This document shows positions 24,317-37,900 of a stretch of DNA of 64,000 bases, piece after piece. Source of the DNA: Spirometra erinaceieuropaei (lineage: Eukaryota; Platyhelminthes; Cestoda; Diphyllobothriidea; Diphyllobothriidae). Position 1 is the first letter of the stretch, and every line of letters begins with the position of its first letter. A model generated the notes under the pieces. It searched no databases, had not been told where the DNA came from, and saw only the letters and a list, made by a program, of their open reading frames with translations. The position numbers and the translations under genes were made by a program. The stretch lies in contig CACRXP010000848.1 of NCBI GenBank assembly GCA_902702965.1, positions 187,772 through 251,771 on the forward strand, read 5' to 3'.

Positions 24317-24961
24317 ATGGACTCTGTGCCAACGTCTTTCGGTGAAGCTATACGCAATTTCGACCAACGTCGACTTCGGCAAACGACGGTCCAAGTCCGA
24401 ACCTCAGATGGCCGTGCCAGAATAACAGACAGATATGACAACCAGCTTTCCTTAATTTCTGGCCTTCATTTTAACGACGACATTTCCCGCTATGGATTCA
24501 TTAGCAACACATCCCCCGATCTACAGGTTGCTCAAGTTGCAACTGAGGACTTGACCTTGTGCTTTGGCTCCCAGGATGTAGCGGGAGACCTGAACACACT
24601 ACAACAGCATGGCATAACTCACATTATTAACTTGATTTCCAACTACGTGCCAAACTACTTCCCTAATTTATTTGAATACCTCTCTTTAAATGTGTACGAC
24701 GACCTGACTTACGACCTCCACAATGCAATTGACCTATGCTGCGATTTCTTAAACAGGAGAGTACTTCCAGGCGGTGGAAAAGCCTTTATCCACTGCAACG
24801 CCGGGGTTTCCCGCGCCCCCACTATCGTTATCGCCTGTCTAATTCGTAAATGCGGTTTGTCATATGATGAGGCCTATAACCTCGTTGCTGGTGCTCGGAA
24901 TATATCGCCAAACCTAAATTTCAAGATGCAGTTGCGCGCCCTTGCGTCAGAGATTCCATGA
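24317..24961 (+). CDS. DUSP19: Atypical dual-specificity protein phosphatase, DUSP19-like
   Basis: A single open frame of 214 codons. It encodes a small atypical dual-specificity phosphatase that removes phosphate from Tyr and Ser/Thr of signalling proteins; vertebrate DUSP19 acts in the JNK pathway, and that role here is inference. The active-site loop HCNAGVSRA is at residues 159-167 (Cys160 nucleophile, Arg166), with the general-acid Asp in VYDDL at 128-129. The segments SPDLQVAQV, FGSQDVAGDL and HGITHIINL line up with the DUSP19 substrate-loop region, and the total length is near the 217 residues of the human protein. I start at ATG 24,317 because the first residues (FGEAIRNFDQRRLR) align with the DUSP19 N-terminus; the frame is open 25 codons further upstream without an ATG. 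No intron interrupts it. It is convergent with the TGFBRAP1-like gene. Confidence 0.9.
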   Translation: MDSVPTSFGEAIRNFDQRRLRQTTVQVRTSDGRARITDRYDNQLSLISGLHFNDDISRYGFISNTSPDLQVAQVATEDLTLCFGSQDVAGDLNTLQQHGITHIINLISNYVPNYFPNLFEYLSLNVYDDLTYDLHNAIDLCCDFLNRRVLPGGGKAFIHCNAGVSRAPTIVIACLIRKCGLSYDEAYNLVAGARNISPNLNFKMQLRALASEIP

Positions 24962-25632
24962 CGCCCCTGTCCCCCCGTTATAACCGCTTTATTTGCTTTA
25001 ACCACTTCTTTTTACATAGTCTTGAATTACGTTCTTTCGATGTGGGAAGGACAAGTTGACTTTGGCGAAAACATTGCGGCTCTACTTTCATTTGTCGAAC
25101 TTTTTTCTTTGGTTGCAGTTTGTGGATTTCCTAACCGTATTGCAGGCACGTCGTGGAAGGTCTCTCGGAGCCGGGATTCTCAGCTGGGATTCATAATTTA
25201 GGCTTTTGGCGTTCAGATTCACGAGAGGCGATGAGCGGTCCGGCCCCGCAGTTGAGTATTGTCCAATTAGCTGCAAACCAAGTCAAGGTAGCGTTGAGCT
25301 GGCGGGCTTTCTCGAAAACTTGGTGCCAGGACGGGTAGCCGTACCGCTTTGCGGCGCTGACGGGCCGTTCTTAGATGCCGTCTAACTTACCATCTATCTT
25401 TGCAGGACAGAGGCAGGAGGAACAATTTCACCGGTAGATCATTAGAAAAATTGAAGTCGGTGATGAGAAAGAATCAGAACAATCGCTATTCTTTCCTTTA
25501 TATTTTTCAAAAAAGACGAAATCGGTACGTGATTCAGCAGATAAAAATTAGAAGAGAGAATAAACGAAGGAATTGGAGGTAAAGGCGCTCACAAACAGCT
25601 AGTTAGTAGTGGTAGCCGAGACGAACGACATG
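24962..25632. other. Intergenic spacer between convergent genes
   Basis: 671 bp between the two stop codons, containing both 3' untranslated regions. No clear AATAAA is close to either stop. Confidence 0.7.
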
Positions 25633-25944
25633 CTAAATGACGCTATCACTAGGCAGGCAGTGTAGGTGGACTGCCTTGTTATCTGGCAGAAGCCAAGCGA
25701 ATGGTTTTGCGGGGCCGTAGGCATCTAACCGGATGTTGCAGGCAGCACAGACAGTGTCTTCCTGTAGAACTAGAGGTGCTGGTGCGGCTGCCTCGGCCTG
25801 AATCGCACTGTTGGCAAAGAGTCCGTTATAAAGACCGCGGTCGACCTCGGAGGAGGAGACGGCACACAGAACGGAGCGGAGGGTGCGCCGAAGAAAGTGC
25901 ACTACTTGGGTCAGTGGTAACTCGGGTGGCAATTGCCTAAACAC
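25633..25944 (-). CDS. TGFBRAP1: TGFBRAP1-like gene, terminal exon (Cys/His module)
   Basis: Begins after a ttctacccag acceptor with VFRQLPPELPLTQV, which aligns with the family's VLQMLPDTWSVQ helix, and ends with TAG at 25,633-25,635. Near the end, VCAACNIRLD and a VHLHC segment give the C-x2-C ... H-x-H-C pattern of the TGFBRAP1/Vps39 C-terminal zinc-binding module. The frame is open upstream of the acceptor too, but that extension does not resemble the family. The preceding junction needs a phase-0 donor, which I did not find. Confidence 0.88.
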   Translation of the reverse strand: MFRQLPPELPLTQVVHFLRRTLRSVLCAVSSSEVDRGLYNGLFANSAIQAEAAAPAPLVLQEDTVCAACNIRLDAYGPAKPFAWLLPDNKAVHLHCLPSDSVI

Positions 25945-28900
25945 CTGGGTAGAAAAGAATAAATAACTTTCACTGAACAGGAATTCATCGTATTGTCTGT
26001 CGTTCTCTGTCACAGCCTGACAAAGTCTCATACAAAGGCAGCCACGCAGTGTCCCAAAACAGGCTGAGAAAATTCAGCGCCAACTTAGTATACTTGAAGA
26101 TAATATTTCATCGATATTCTCTATCTGAATAGACTAGTTTAGGCAGGGTTGCATGTGTCCATCCGCGGTGATCATGGCCCATCGTGTATGACGCGTGCGG
26201 ACAGGTGTTGATTAGTTGGGAAGTCAGCGATGTCCCCGGAACGTTGCCTATGGAGATGGTACCACGTCCCACAAGACATGAGTTTGAGATGAAACTGAGG
26301 GAACGTGGTTCCTTCGCATTTCAGGCGTACACTCCTGGCGCTGGTCTTTGGTCTCCAGTACTCGGTTGACTTTAGAAATTGCTGTTACCTCTTTTACTGC
26401 AATCAGTTATGCCTACTGATAGCGTTTTAAGGATCTACCAGGAAACTTAGTGGGTCCGAAAGATTTAAATGGGGCCTCAGAGGTGTCCTAGTAGTTTTTT
26501 TCGGTTACCGTTTGCGGCAAACATCTGTAGAGGACGTTGCCGTAGAAAAATCGTTTCAGCAGACGCTCACTAACATGCATACGTTGCTATACTACAGAGA
26601 CTGAACAAACTCCAGCGCTGCAAAGATGTTGAGCGTACCGGTCGATTCCAGGGCCTAGGCGTTTGCGATCTGTACCTGTAACACCGCTTCCAGCATCCTC
26701 TAAAGGCGGCTTAGGCGTAAGTCGTTGAGCTCTCCCGCCTGGTTTTGATAGATTACCTAGCCGTCTGCGCCGTAGAGGCATTATCACGACGATTGTATAC
26801 TGAGGCGTAAAGACAGCAGATGGCCTGGTCGGACTCTGAGGTATGAGTCGTAGTCTCGTCTACTTTTATGCTTCTGGAGGGTGCTTCACGGAGAGAAGAG
26901 CTGGCCCAGAACAGTGGGAGGACTGTCGTTGACAGTAATGAAAGATTCCCTGCATTACATGGCTTCGATCGATTGGTGCATGATCGCCTTGTTGATAGTT
27001 AGTCCAAAGTTGGCGTATACGGGCCGATGAGATCTAGGTCCCCCTGTGTGTCTACCTCAACGTTGATACTCAATGCGTAGTCGTCCGCAAGTAGAAAATC
27101 AGTCAATCCATGCATAAGGATTTTGTGAAGGAATGCATGCAGCCGATTCGGAACAGCTCTTCGTGCGTTGTTGTCAATTCATTGTCGCTCTTTAACGTAG
27201 AAACATGAGAAGAGGGCGAACGCGCAACCCTGTCTCGCCCAACCTGTTACAGAGATTGCTTACATTGTTGATTAGTCCGTAATTGGCGTCTTCCCAGTCA
27301 ACTGAGCGACCTTAACATTCGAGGGACGGCACCAATGTCCGGAGCACGGATGAAGTCCTCTCCGTAGCGACTGCACTATCCTTACAGCATGTGTCAAAGA
27401 TATGCCCTTGACTGTGGGCAAGACGCTCATTAGAGGTGAGCCGCTATCGACAGTCTAGAGAACTGGAAAATAAGATTCAGTAACTATATGGAGACCGTAA
27501 CCAATGAACGGATGTAGGGATAACCCACCCCACTCCGTCACAAAGACTGCCGCGAGGACCAGGTTCTATTGACTACGTCTGATAAATCACTGGGCCCTAG
27601 ATTTCGCCGAGCACCGCGAAAACTAGGGGCAATTGAAGGATTAGGACGACCTTCGCGTGAACTGGTTTGTGGCAGGAATTGACGCAATATCAGCCTATCC
27701 TCCTAACCTCACCGTTACCCGGTGGGGTGATTACGTCAAGACGACTGATGGTGAGGGTGGACGTAACGGCTTACTTAACATTGGTCATGCCTGTGCGTGA
27801 CAAAACCTGTTGGTTTCTCTTACTGACCGGAGCAGGTTACATATACATTAGCAATCTGACCTCACCCGTCTCAGCGCGTAATTCGGTAAGGCCACCGTGC
27901 TGTGGCCGTTGCGTGGTTGGAATGGAAGAATCCAGGGGAAAACGAAAGTTACGGCTGCCCGACGTGCTCACGGGTGACTGCTAGTGAGACAGCCTTAGAT
28001 GAATGATAACTGTAAAATATGTAGGCCGACGGGTCTAACGAGCAGTCTTGGACAGAACAGAAGTAACATCTTCAAGTCTGGCTAGGCGTTGATCCAGTAG
28101 ATCAGTTACCTATGAAAATCACAAACTATAGCGACATTGCGGCACGAGAAATGTTACTCCCCATCCAACAGGGTGTCATGCGTCATCTGACAATCTCCGG
28201 GTCCTAAAGTTATGTGCTACATGGGCGTGTGGAGGTGCGAACCTTTGGACCCAGGGGCTCCAGGAAGAACCACCCACCCAATCGTTTTCCATCGAGCTAT
28301 GCTTCAGCTGGACTTTCAGTTGACTATGGTTCGTGCCCCAACAGGCCGCGCTGGACAAAAACGGTGGCAAGACAGAGACATGACACGCGCTTACCAGGCC
28401 GCACGGAGTTCGTGCACCTCCTAACAAACGCCACACCTGGGGAGTGTTGTGGCACGCCCAGACGCAGACTTAACGGCGCGCCAGGTACTTGTGCCCAATT
28501 CCTGAATCAGATGGTGGACTGGCTAGGACAGGTAACTATTGCATAGGAGTGAGAAGAGAGTGAGGTCGACTTCGAGGAATCCACGTCACAGCACTTCAGT
28601 GCATTCTTGACCATAATAAATCTGAGACGCTTCGAAACTATCATGATACGTTAAAATCGCTGGCAACGCGTGGATGGGCTGTTTAACTCTGTCAGCTACT
28701 GCCCGATTCCGGTCTCCTTGACTCTGTCTTATCATCGGAGGAGAGGGTGTGGCAGATGCTGTGCAAGTCCGCCACCACTACAATTCAAGCGTAAGTTGCT
28801 GCCCTGCGTCCACCACTTCCTTCGCGAAGGTCCTAGCGTGAAGAAACTCCAAAGTTTGAAACTCTAGCCCGACATATAGGCGATCGTACATTAAAAGGCG

Positions 28901-31900
28901 CATTTTCACGTAGCGCTGGACAAATTATTCATCTGTGGTGCAACTTAAAGAAAACTCACTTAGTGTGCAAAGGCAACCGCAAGGGCAGAACCCCTTACCG
29001 TATGCACTAGGTAAATTCAACGTTAACGGTTGTTTACAACATTAATCAGCTTTTTCACTAATACCAACTTCCTTGAATAGCACAGTAAAAGGTGTTTTTC
29101 GGACCGTTGTGGCAATAATATTGTCTAAAACACCAAAACGTATGAGGGAAAGACTACTAACTTCAATAGAGTCCGACATCGGAATTTCTGATTTAAGCAG
29201 ACGGAGAAGGCGCTTGAATGATCCCGACTTTCCGGAGCTGAAAACAGATCAAGTAAATCAAACATAAGGAATCGGAGAGGGGCCATAACTACGAATAACT
29301 AGTTTTCTAGTCAATTACAAGAAGAGTGCGCGTATACGCATGGCGCTTAGAAATTTCAGGGGAGACTGGTTATCTGACATAAACTGCCATTCGCAAGGTG
29401 TAAGCGTCGACGGCGCGTTACCGACCGGACAAGCGGTCACCCGACTTCGACGTAGGAGAATAAAGCTGCTAAGTTTACAAGCGGCCACAGACTATTTGAT
29501 TGCGTCCCGCAAACATTTTAAGGCACACATGACTGGAAAGAGCACGATAGTGTAAGGAAAGAGAACGATGATCTAAGAAAAAGTGGTGTAAACAATCGTT
29601 AGGAGGCAAGTCGGGCTAGGATTAGGATATTTGATGGTTAGATTAAATTTTATGGCCTCCCGATCGTTTATGCAGAGATAGACAGACGCGGTAGATGGAG
29701 ACGGACCTGAAAGACGACATAAGGTAGGGCAAGTTGTTAGCCACCGCTGTGAATAACTATGACAAAAATGCTGTACTGGGTTTCCTCGGTTCGGGGGCAT
29801 AAAGGTAACATCCACCGTCGGGATAGACGGAAGTGACAGTACTTGCAGCGGCATTATCTGTCCAACAGAGAAGACGCTAGAGCGGTTTCCTCTTATTTAT
29901 GTTAGTAAATGTCTTACGAGACCAGGAGTAGCGAACTCAACTTGCAGTGGATGCTTACGAATGGGCCCGCCATCAAACAAAAGGCACGACGGCTGGCACT
30001 GCTGGCCCATAAAAAGAATATGATTGGCGGTTTTGTACAGCGTGAGATCAAAAAGACAGTCCGGAAAGTTGAAGTTCGCAACGTGCATATCTTTGGGAAT
30101 AAAAGTGCTACATTTTGAGCAACACATCAAATTGGCGGTCCTGGACCAAAAACCAATGACTGTTTTCCAAGTTTAAACTGACAGAATAATTTCTTAAGAA
30201 AGTTGTTCGCTGTAAATGCTTCATAAGGAGGTGCAGTGCGCAACCTACGAACTTGCCAGGGTCATTTTAAACACTTATTCAGTGGCCAGCTCAAGTGCCT
30301 GAATAAGTTGCGATAATTCGAGAAGCGCAGGTGGTATGCTGCACATATTCGATGAAAACTTTAACTGTGGGGGGCTAATTGCAGCTAGTAATTAGTAAGT
30401 CTTTTATACAAAGTGGGACGTCCGTGCTCAGCCTAGAAAATAGCCCCCACGTGATTTTTGACATCTCAGCTCGCAAGCGGAAGTGCTTGGGTGTGTGCAC
30501 CTCAAGTTCAAATATGCGAGTCTCGAGGCGTAGATAGCTGGTAATGAAAAACTCGGGAACGTCCACTACGGTCTCGCCGAGTAATCGGGATCTTAAACTT
30601 CATCTATCCTCAGTCCAATGCCCAGACGGCAAGTAAGATCGGCGTCAAAGATGCTGCGGATGGATTTCAGTGCAATAAATTAGCAGAGAACAGTTATCTG
30701 GTGGTTGGAAAAGATGGCCCACATTGCAAAATCCAATCACTTTTGTTAGTATACAGAAACAATGAATAGGTAGTGGTTTTTTTGCAGTCGAAATCTACCT
30801 GGTTGAAGAGAAGTAGGAGTGCGACTTCAGTTAAAAGTCATCGAATGCAACGCAGAACACGACAAAAAGTGTATTTGGTGAGAAATCGGACTATACACAG
30901 AACCATCGGTACTTATACTCACTCCGCAGAAACTGACTCCTGCCGACAATGATATAGAGTTTAGAAACAAGACTGGGTTCTGGTGCAAGTCCGTACTAAA
31001 AGACAAGAGAAACCTACCCATCCAAAAGGAGGCCGAAGAGTGTGCCGTAAACGTTAGGCTCAGCGGAACAGTTTGAAGACCCAAGGACTTTGGCCTCCTT
31101 CGGCTGCTCTGGTGTTCGAGATTCGGACCACATGGCTGCCTCCCTGGCAGCGCGCAGACGAAGATGCATGAGGAGGCACCAATTGCAGTAGCGAAGAGCT
31201 GCATCAATGTCGCGTCTTTCACACAGTAGAATTTTGAGAGCATCCTCATGGCGTTCCAGCTACAGAAAAGGAAAATGAGACTGGTCCATATGACCTGAGA
31301 ATGTTAGAAGATAAGAAGAAAACTCGTAATGATTGCATGTACTAGTCGCGTCCCCTAGGTATATCCGTGATGGCTGAGGGACTGTAAAGGGCAGGGTGGA
31401 GGAAGCGACCAAAGTAGCCTCTATCCGCCTCTATGACCCAGTCACAGACTTGTAAAAGGAGCGCAGCTAAGTGGCAGAACGCCTGACTCTATGCTCATTG
31501 GCAAAAGAGACCTGGGTTGACCCCGTAGTCTGTCAAGGTCTTAGGTGTTGTTGGCTGGTGACGCTAAGTCATAGATGACTATTTTAGTCCCTCTGACCTT
31601 TTCTGGTACTTATTTTTCTTGTACAGGTCTCTGGTAGGGCCATGATCGCGTCTGTTCTAGCCGCCTTTCGTAATGTCGCCGATCGTTCCTAAAACCACAA
31701 CGATCTGCCGCAACGGACCTGAAAAACTCTCCTTCAGCACCAAGGGGAAGGCACCGTATGTCCGAGGACCACCTCTGACTTTGGACGACCGCATTGGGCC
31801 GTGTTTTAAGCTGGCTTCTTCGCGCCTCGAGACGAAGCCAATATATCTAGCTCCAAGGATAGTTCTCAGGCAACGGTGATCAAAGAGCTGCAGTTTCTTC

Positions 31901-34900
31901 TCGTTCTCCACGCGCGCAGCCCAGCATTTCTAACCATTTACGACTGACTGAACGAATACCTAGCATACGCGGTTCTTTGCGATGATAGAAGTATCGTGTG
32001 GAGTGCTCGCACACCCACTAAGACTTGTGAAGACAATTCGGCCAAACACGCTGCCCGTACGTTATCAATTCGACTGCAACTTTTTCCTGGGATATTTCGG
32101 ACTAAAAATTCTTTTAAGCTTACAGTCATAAAGCCCAAAAAGTATATTTTCCTCGTCGGAAATACAGTTTGAAAGCGATGGCATCAGCAGCGTTGATGGA
32201 TGAACCGACTGAGTTAGAAGGCTTGTTCTCCGGAGACATTAAGTTCTAAACGGCGATGCTGTCATCCGGTGTCTCGGTGCAAATTCAACGCCGTTTAGCA
32301 CCGTATAGGCCCCAGTGCATTGTGTAATTTAACAGAAGGATAGGGTGCAACCTCATCTAGCGCCAAACCGAATATCCAATGAATAGGAGCTGTTATGTGC
32401 TAAGCTCGCGGAGTGGTGGAGCGATAGTAAACCCTGCTTTACAGCGATGATATTTGCAGATACAGCCTGGCTCTATTATCTGTTACAGGGATTCATGATA
32501 AACGTCATCGAAGGCGGCCGTACATTGCTGGCAGTTATGGTGGAGTTCAGGGAAGCGTTACCCTGCAAACACATGGCCGGTGCATCCGTTCTCAGTTTTC
32601 AACTCCGTTTGGTTGGATTTTGGCAACGACACACACACACACTAAACCGCCAGAGAAGGACAATGGATACGCACTTTGTAAAAAAGTCGAGAGTGTGTCA
32701 AGATAGTTCTGGCATTTTGTCCTATCCCGCCATGTTTAAGACAGGCCCAAGGGTAACCACACTGAGTTATAAGGAACAAGATGCATGTACTGATGAGGAC
32801 AGTGCACTACCAGGATCTAGATGTCAGGCTCCAAGAATACTCGTACATTCCATCAGCCATTAGAATGGGTGAACAGTCGACATCCTACTCCTGGAGCGTG
32901 AGGGTTTAGCTAGACGCTGTGACATGGATCATACTTAAGTGTTGGGGGTATGTTGAATGGCTATTCTTGAGAAATTTTAGTATAGGCGGGCTCCCAGCAA
33001 CAAAAACAATGTGGATTGTCGGGGTTCGAGGTTGTCTGGTGTAGCGGTCTGCCTCGCTAACCCAACCGCAGGGCAGAGGTGGGGAGCGAATCTATTTACA
33101 GAGAGCTCATGATCTGCAGATCGTCATAAAGGGTCACGAAACTTCATAGGGTGGGCGACGTGATTGTCACCATGTGATGGCCAACACGGGCTGTGTGTTT
33201 CAAAGGAAAAAATCGTGTGCTGCAGCATTCAGGCCGGTGAGGCGACGGCTCCACGCCAGTTCCCCACGGCGTCCAGTGGCCTGGTTCGGTCAACCGATAT
33301 GACGCTCGGATCACTACGTAACTAATCGTATCAGCGACTGCAGTTTGCGGTCATATCGGCAGCAGGATGAGCCGTTTGCGAAACGACTAATGAACAAACG
33401 AGAAAAAATCCTGCGAAACTGTCTCTAGCGTAACGACTGTCTTATACCAACGCAGCGTAGCATATTGAGGCGTAATAAAGCGTTCTGTTCAAAATTTTTT
33501 AACCACTGAGAACGAGTGCCACGACTGGTGTTTCCTAATTCCAAACAAATAACCTTGAAATGCAGAGATCACGCGCAAGATTTTGACCGTCTAAATGAAA
33601 ATACAGATGATGTGCTGACTCATGAAACGTTAGCAGAAATTCTGAAATGCGTTTTCGACTCGAAAAGAGTAGTTTGGTGGAATTGTAATATTAGTCATCG
33701 TGCAACATAATTCCAAGATAATTCTAGCACTTTAGGATGCCAGCTTCTGAACGAACTTTTTTTCGGCTGCCTGCAAAAGCTACACACTGTAGAAGGTAAC
33801 TACTTAAGTAGTACAACTTTAATTGGTTTTCGACGCCCTTATAAATTCAAGCATATTTTCTAGAAAACATGCATAAAAATATTCATTCTTTTCACTCATT
33901 TGGTAGAAAATTACTTCAGATTCAATGCTTGACGGAAGGGTGTAATTCCGTTTTTAAAAACTTTTCCAATCCCCACACAATTTGTAACCCGACCTGTCAT
34001 TACACCTGCATTGGGGGTTTCCAAATTAAAAGCAGTAAATTTTCCGTGTACGGAAAATCCTACATTTCTATAAGCTATTAAGAGGAGACTATATGAGGTT
34101 CATAAAATTTGGCAGTGGATTTGAGTCACATTGTAAGCTTTACAAGCAACACTAGTAAATGCAGAGACACGATTTCTAATGAACGGTCCCAACATGGTTG
34201 CTAGGAGGTGGTCTTCAGCCTAACAGCCGGAAATGAATGCGGGATGTTCTTGGGTTCGGACTATCTTCCAATGTAGCACCGTTTGACAGTTTTTCAAAAA
34301 GTCCCCACTTTAAGTTACCGTGGCGACATTCTATCTGCTGGTCTGTCTTTGTGCCTTCATGCTGAAACTTTTAGTAACGAGGTATGAAAACCGGTGTATT
34401 AAGTCCGACGCTCAGGTTTCTACTGCGCTTACAAATCCTACAGTCGGCTATTGTAAATTTTCGCATTCTTCTCTGTTCTCCTGGCAGTTTTCCCGTTGAA
34501 TAAGAAAAGGATATTCGAGTTTTGAGACATGTTATTTGCCGCCGCGATTGCTTATTTTCTTCTGGTTGTCATAATATCACGTCAGGTTATAACAGTCAGA
34601 CACTTCTGATTGTCCATCCCCTCTACTGCACTCCCTCCTACCCAGTGTCACTCGTCATATTTTCTGTCGCGCACTGTTTTAACAACAATCGGCCATAATA
34701 TCTCCGGCGCGTTGTCTGACGTGTCAGGAGAGAGAGCTGCAGAAACTGAAGTGTCGCTCGTTAAGAGCCATATGTTTTAAAAGCTTCCTTTGCTCGGAAC
34801 CAAGAGTTTAAGCCTACTTTTTCTAGTAATTACGTTAGGTTATTTTGGCTGGAAAATAAGTCCACTTCTTAATCAAACAGGAATTTCAAGACCCCGTTGG

Positions 34901-37900
34901 CAGATAGGAAATGCAAAAAAGCAAAAGTACTTACCACTGATCTGAGTAAAAAATGAAGCGACGCCACAACTCGGCGTACCAAACTTTTAAAATTAGAAAA
35001 AAATAAACGCCAACTTCTCTAAATGCAGCAAGTATCGCTGCACAATAAATAATGCATTCGATGGTCCTCAGAGCGTAGCGTCCATCAACTTATATCGGCA
35101 GATTTTTTCGGTTAGCGGACGTGGTTCTGTACTTCAGACATAAAAAAACTAACCTACGCCAGATAAGCAGCCCTAAACTACTTGCGAGAACAGCTGCTGC
35201 AGCAGTATTTTCTCGGGACAAAACGATAAGGCAGAAAACTCTTAATACCCTGCAAAGGAGAATAATCCGCTCCTCGAGTAGTAGTTTTTGTTGTTGAGAA
35301 CTCGTCACTTTTTCCAAAAGACGTTCGAGCGGAAGCTCGTTTGGACTAAGCAGAGTTTCCTGGAAGCGAGTCCTGTGGAGAACAGAGGAAAGAAAGTATC
35401 GAAGACTGATGCAGCCTGAAGCACAAGCCAAGCATCAAAACGCCAGTGCAGACAAAAGAGACAGAAAAATAGACAAAAAAGCAAAGTTAGATCAGTCAAA
35501 TCGCTCTAAAAGTCAATGTCTTCCTTTCATAAGTAAAGATGAATAAGTAGGANNNNNNNNNNNNNNNNNNNNNNNNNNNNNNNNNNNNNNNNNNNNNNNN
35601 NNNNNNNNNNNNNNNNNNNNNNNNNNNNNNNNNNNNNNNNNNNNNNNNNNNNNNNNNNNNNNNNNNNNNNNNNNNNNNNNNNNNNNNNNNNNNNNNNNNN
35701 NNNNNNNNNNNNNNNNNNNNNNNNNNNNNNNNNNNNNNNNNNNNNNNNNNNNNNNNNNNNNNNNNNNNNNNNNNNNNNNNNNNNNNNNNNNNNNNNNNNN
35801 NNNNNNNNNNNNNNNNNNNNNNNNNNNNNNNNNNNNNNNNNNNNNNNNNNNNNNNNNNNNNNNNNNNNNNNNNNNNNNNNNNNNNNNNNNNNNNNNNNNN
35901 NNNNNNNNNNNNNNNNNNNNNNNNNNNNNNNNNNNNNNNNNNNNNNNNNNNNNNNNNNNNNNNNNNNNNNNNNNNNNNNNNNNNNNNNNNNNNNNNNNNN
36001 NNNNNNNNNNNNNNNNNNNNNNNNNNNNNNNNNNNNNNNNNNNNNNNNNNNNNNNNNNNNNNNNNNNNNNNNNNNNNNNNNNNNNNNNNNNNNNNNNNNN
36101 NNNNNNNNNNNNNNNNNNNNNNNNNNNNNNNNNNNNNNNNNNNNNNNNNNNNNNNNNNNNNNNNNNNNNNNNNNNTATCATATCCTTCTGTAATACGGGG
36201 TATCCCACCACCCACCGTATAAGCGAAATAGAGAACATATGGTTTTGAATTGCAAGGAGACAAGCGATCGAAATAATATAGGCCATGTTGCTTATTTTAT
36301 CTCGTTTGACCTAGTGTCTCGTAGTCCGTAATGCTCTGGCAAAAATTTATGTCTTCAGAGGCCCATTTGAGGCGCAACTAAGTCGGTCAAAACAATAATG
36401 ACACCCTTAGGCAGTCCTTTTGTTCTGAAATCAAACCATACACTTGCAGTCTCTTCCTCTTCACATTTAGGGTATTTTTGGTATGCAATCTGCTTCTGAA
36501 GCTTTACTTATTTCAGAGGAGCAGATAGCTGAAAACGCCGTTGTTTCTGTGTCCCCATCAAGTTTATATTGATATAGTAAGTCTACATTTCAGCTTAGTT
36601 TAAAGGGGAGGTAGAAGCGAAGAATAGGGCTGAACCTGCATCTGGCAAACTCTTCGGTGGAGCCTTCTGCCGCCTTCAATAGCAGATCCAGCTGGAGGTC
36701 CGCCAAAATGGCCTGTCGACTGGCATCCTACAGACGGAAAAAGGAGGGAAAGTTCCAGAATGCAAAAAAGAGGCTTCAGTGTCTTACAAAGCACTTAAAA
36801 TTAGCCCAAATAAGCCCAAAATAAGTCGAAAGGCATTAGGGAAAGTTTAGTACACTAGGGCAACCACGATGTTTTCCTGCCGGTCAGATAAAATACGTCA
36901 CAAAAAGGGAACTTGTCGCTTTGAAAAAATGACCACATACGTGGTCACGGATGGCTTCTCGCGGAAACACCCTTCAAAATGAAAATGCGGAGGAAAACAG
37001 TATGAGTTGGCGAGTGAGGATCTAGCCAACTCACGCCTTCATTGAGACCTCTGACGGCCTCAAGGAGTGCAGTAAGTAAAGTGTCCACTTCAGTGTACAG
37101 CTATACCTGCAAACAGTGTACTGGACTGACCTTGTCACCGGCATCAAAAATTCGGTGCCAGAGATAGCGCTCTGCGAGGACGGGGAATTCAGGAAGTAAC
37201 TTGCAGAGCAGGTTCTCCGGGGAGAGAGGAAAGGAGGCGAGAGGTCTGTTGACCTCAAAAGGCCGGGCTGGCGGCTCAATGGCAGGGCCAGTCACATTCG
37301 TCCCCCCATCCCGCCTGAGGGCAAGCCTCGCCAGCTGAACGACCAGCTGCTCCGCCATCCACATCTGCTCGGAAGCCAGCATGCTACAGAGGTGCTGCCA
37401 AACCAGATCGGCGTGTAGGGGACTGCCCACCAGGCGGCCGGCTGTTGGAAGTTGGTCGGGAGAAGCAGCTCGCAGTAGTGAGGGCGAGTCGCCGTGAAAA
37501 GAGAGCGGCTTGACAAGAATGCTAGGTAGGCAGGAAGTAAAGGAAGAACACTAAGCTTGACCGCCGCAGGAGATGAGCAGTAACGGTACTCGCATGTGAT
37601 TGGATTTGTTTGTGCAGAGGGAGACCTAAACAGCAAAAAATGTCCCGATCTGCGACACCAACAGTCAATCTGTCGCCAATGAAACTAGAGCACTTGGCCG
37701 AACAGTGGCCCAGGGCACTTCTCCAACGGCTTCTGGAGCTAACAAGGAATACAAAGGTCTTCACTGGGCTGAAAAGAAAACGCTATTTCGCCGTGTCTTG
37801 ATTTATTGCAGTCTCTTCGTTAGAGTTATTCAAGCGGACCATTGCATTGGGGGAAGGCATTTAATAATAAAGTGGCTTAAAGTCTAGGGCAAAAGATCTA

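Noticed and set aside
26032..26180. Upstream extension of the terminal TGFBRAP1 frame
   Set aside because: Open but unlike the family; a pyrimidine-rich cccag acceptor at 25,945 explains the boundary.
29909..30118. Plus frame with NGPAIKQKARRLA, faintly like the start of a gypsy reverse transcriptase
   Set aside because: Only about 12 positions agree in pattern, with no LPQG, YLDD or other RT box downstream.
31461..31530. Degenerate tRNA-like A and B boxes
   Set aside because: The boxes are recognisable but the arms do not pair; too weak to call a tRNA or SINE.
35496..36286. Two 255-257-codon minus frames
   Set aside because: Almost entirely unknown residues from the assembly gap.
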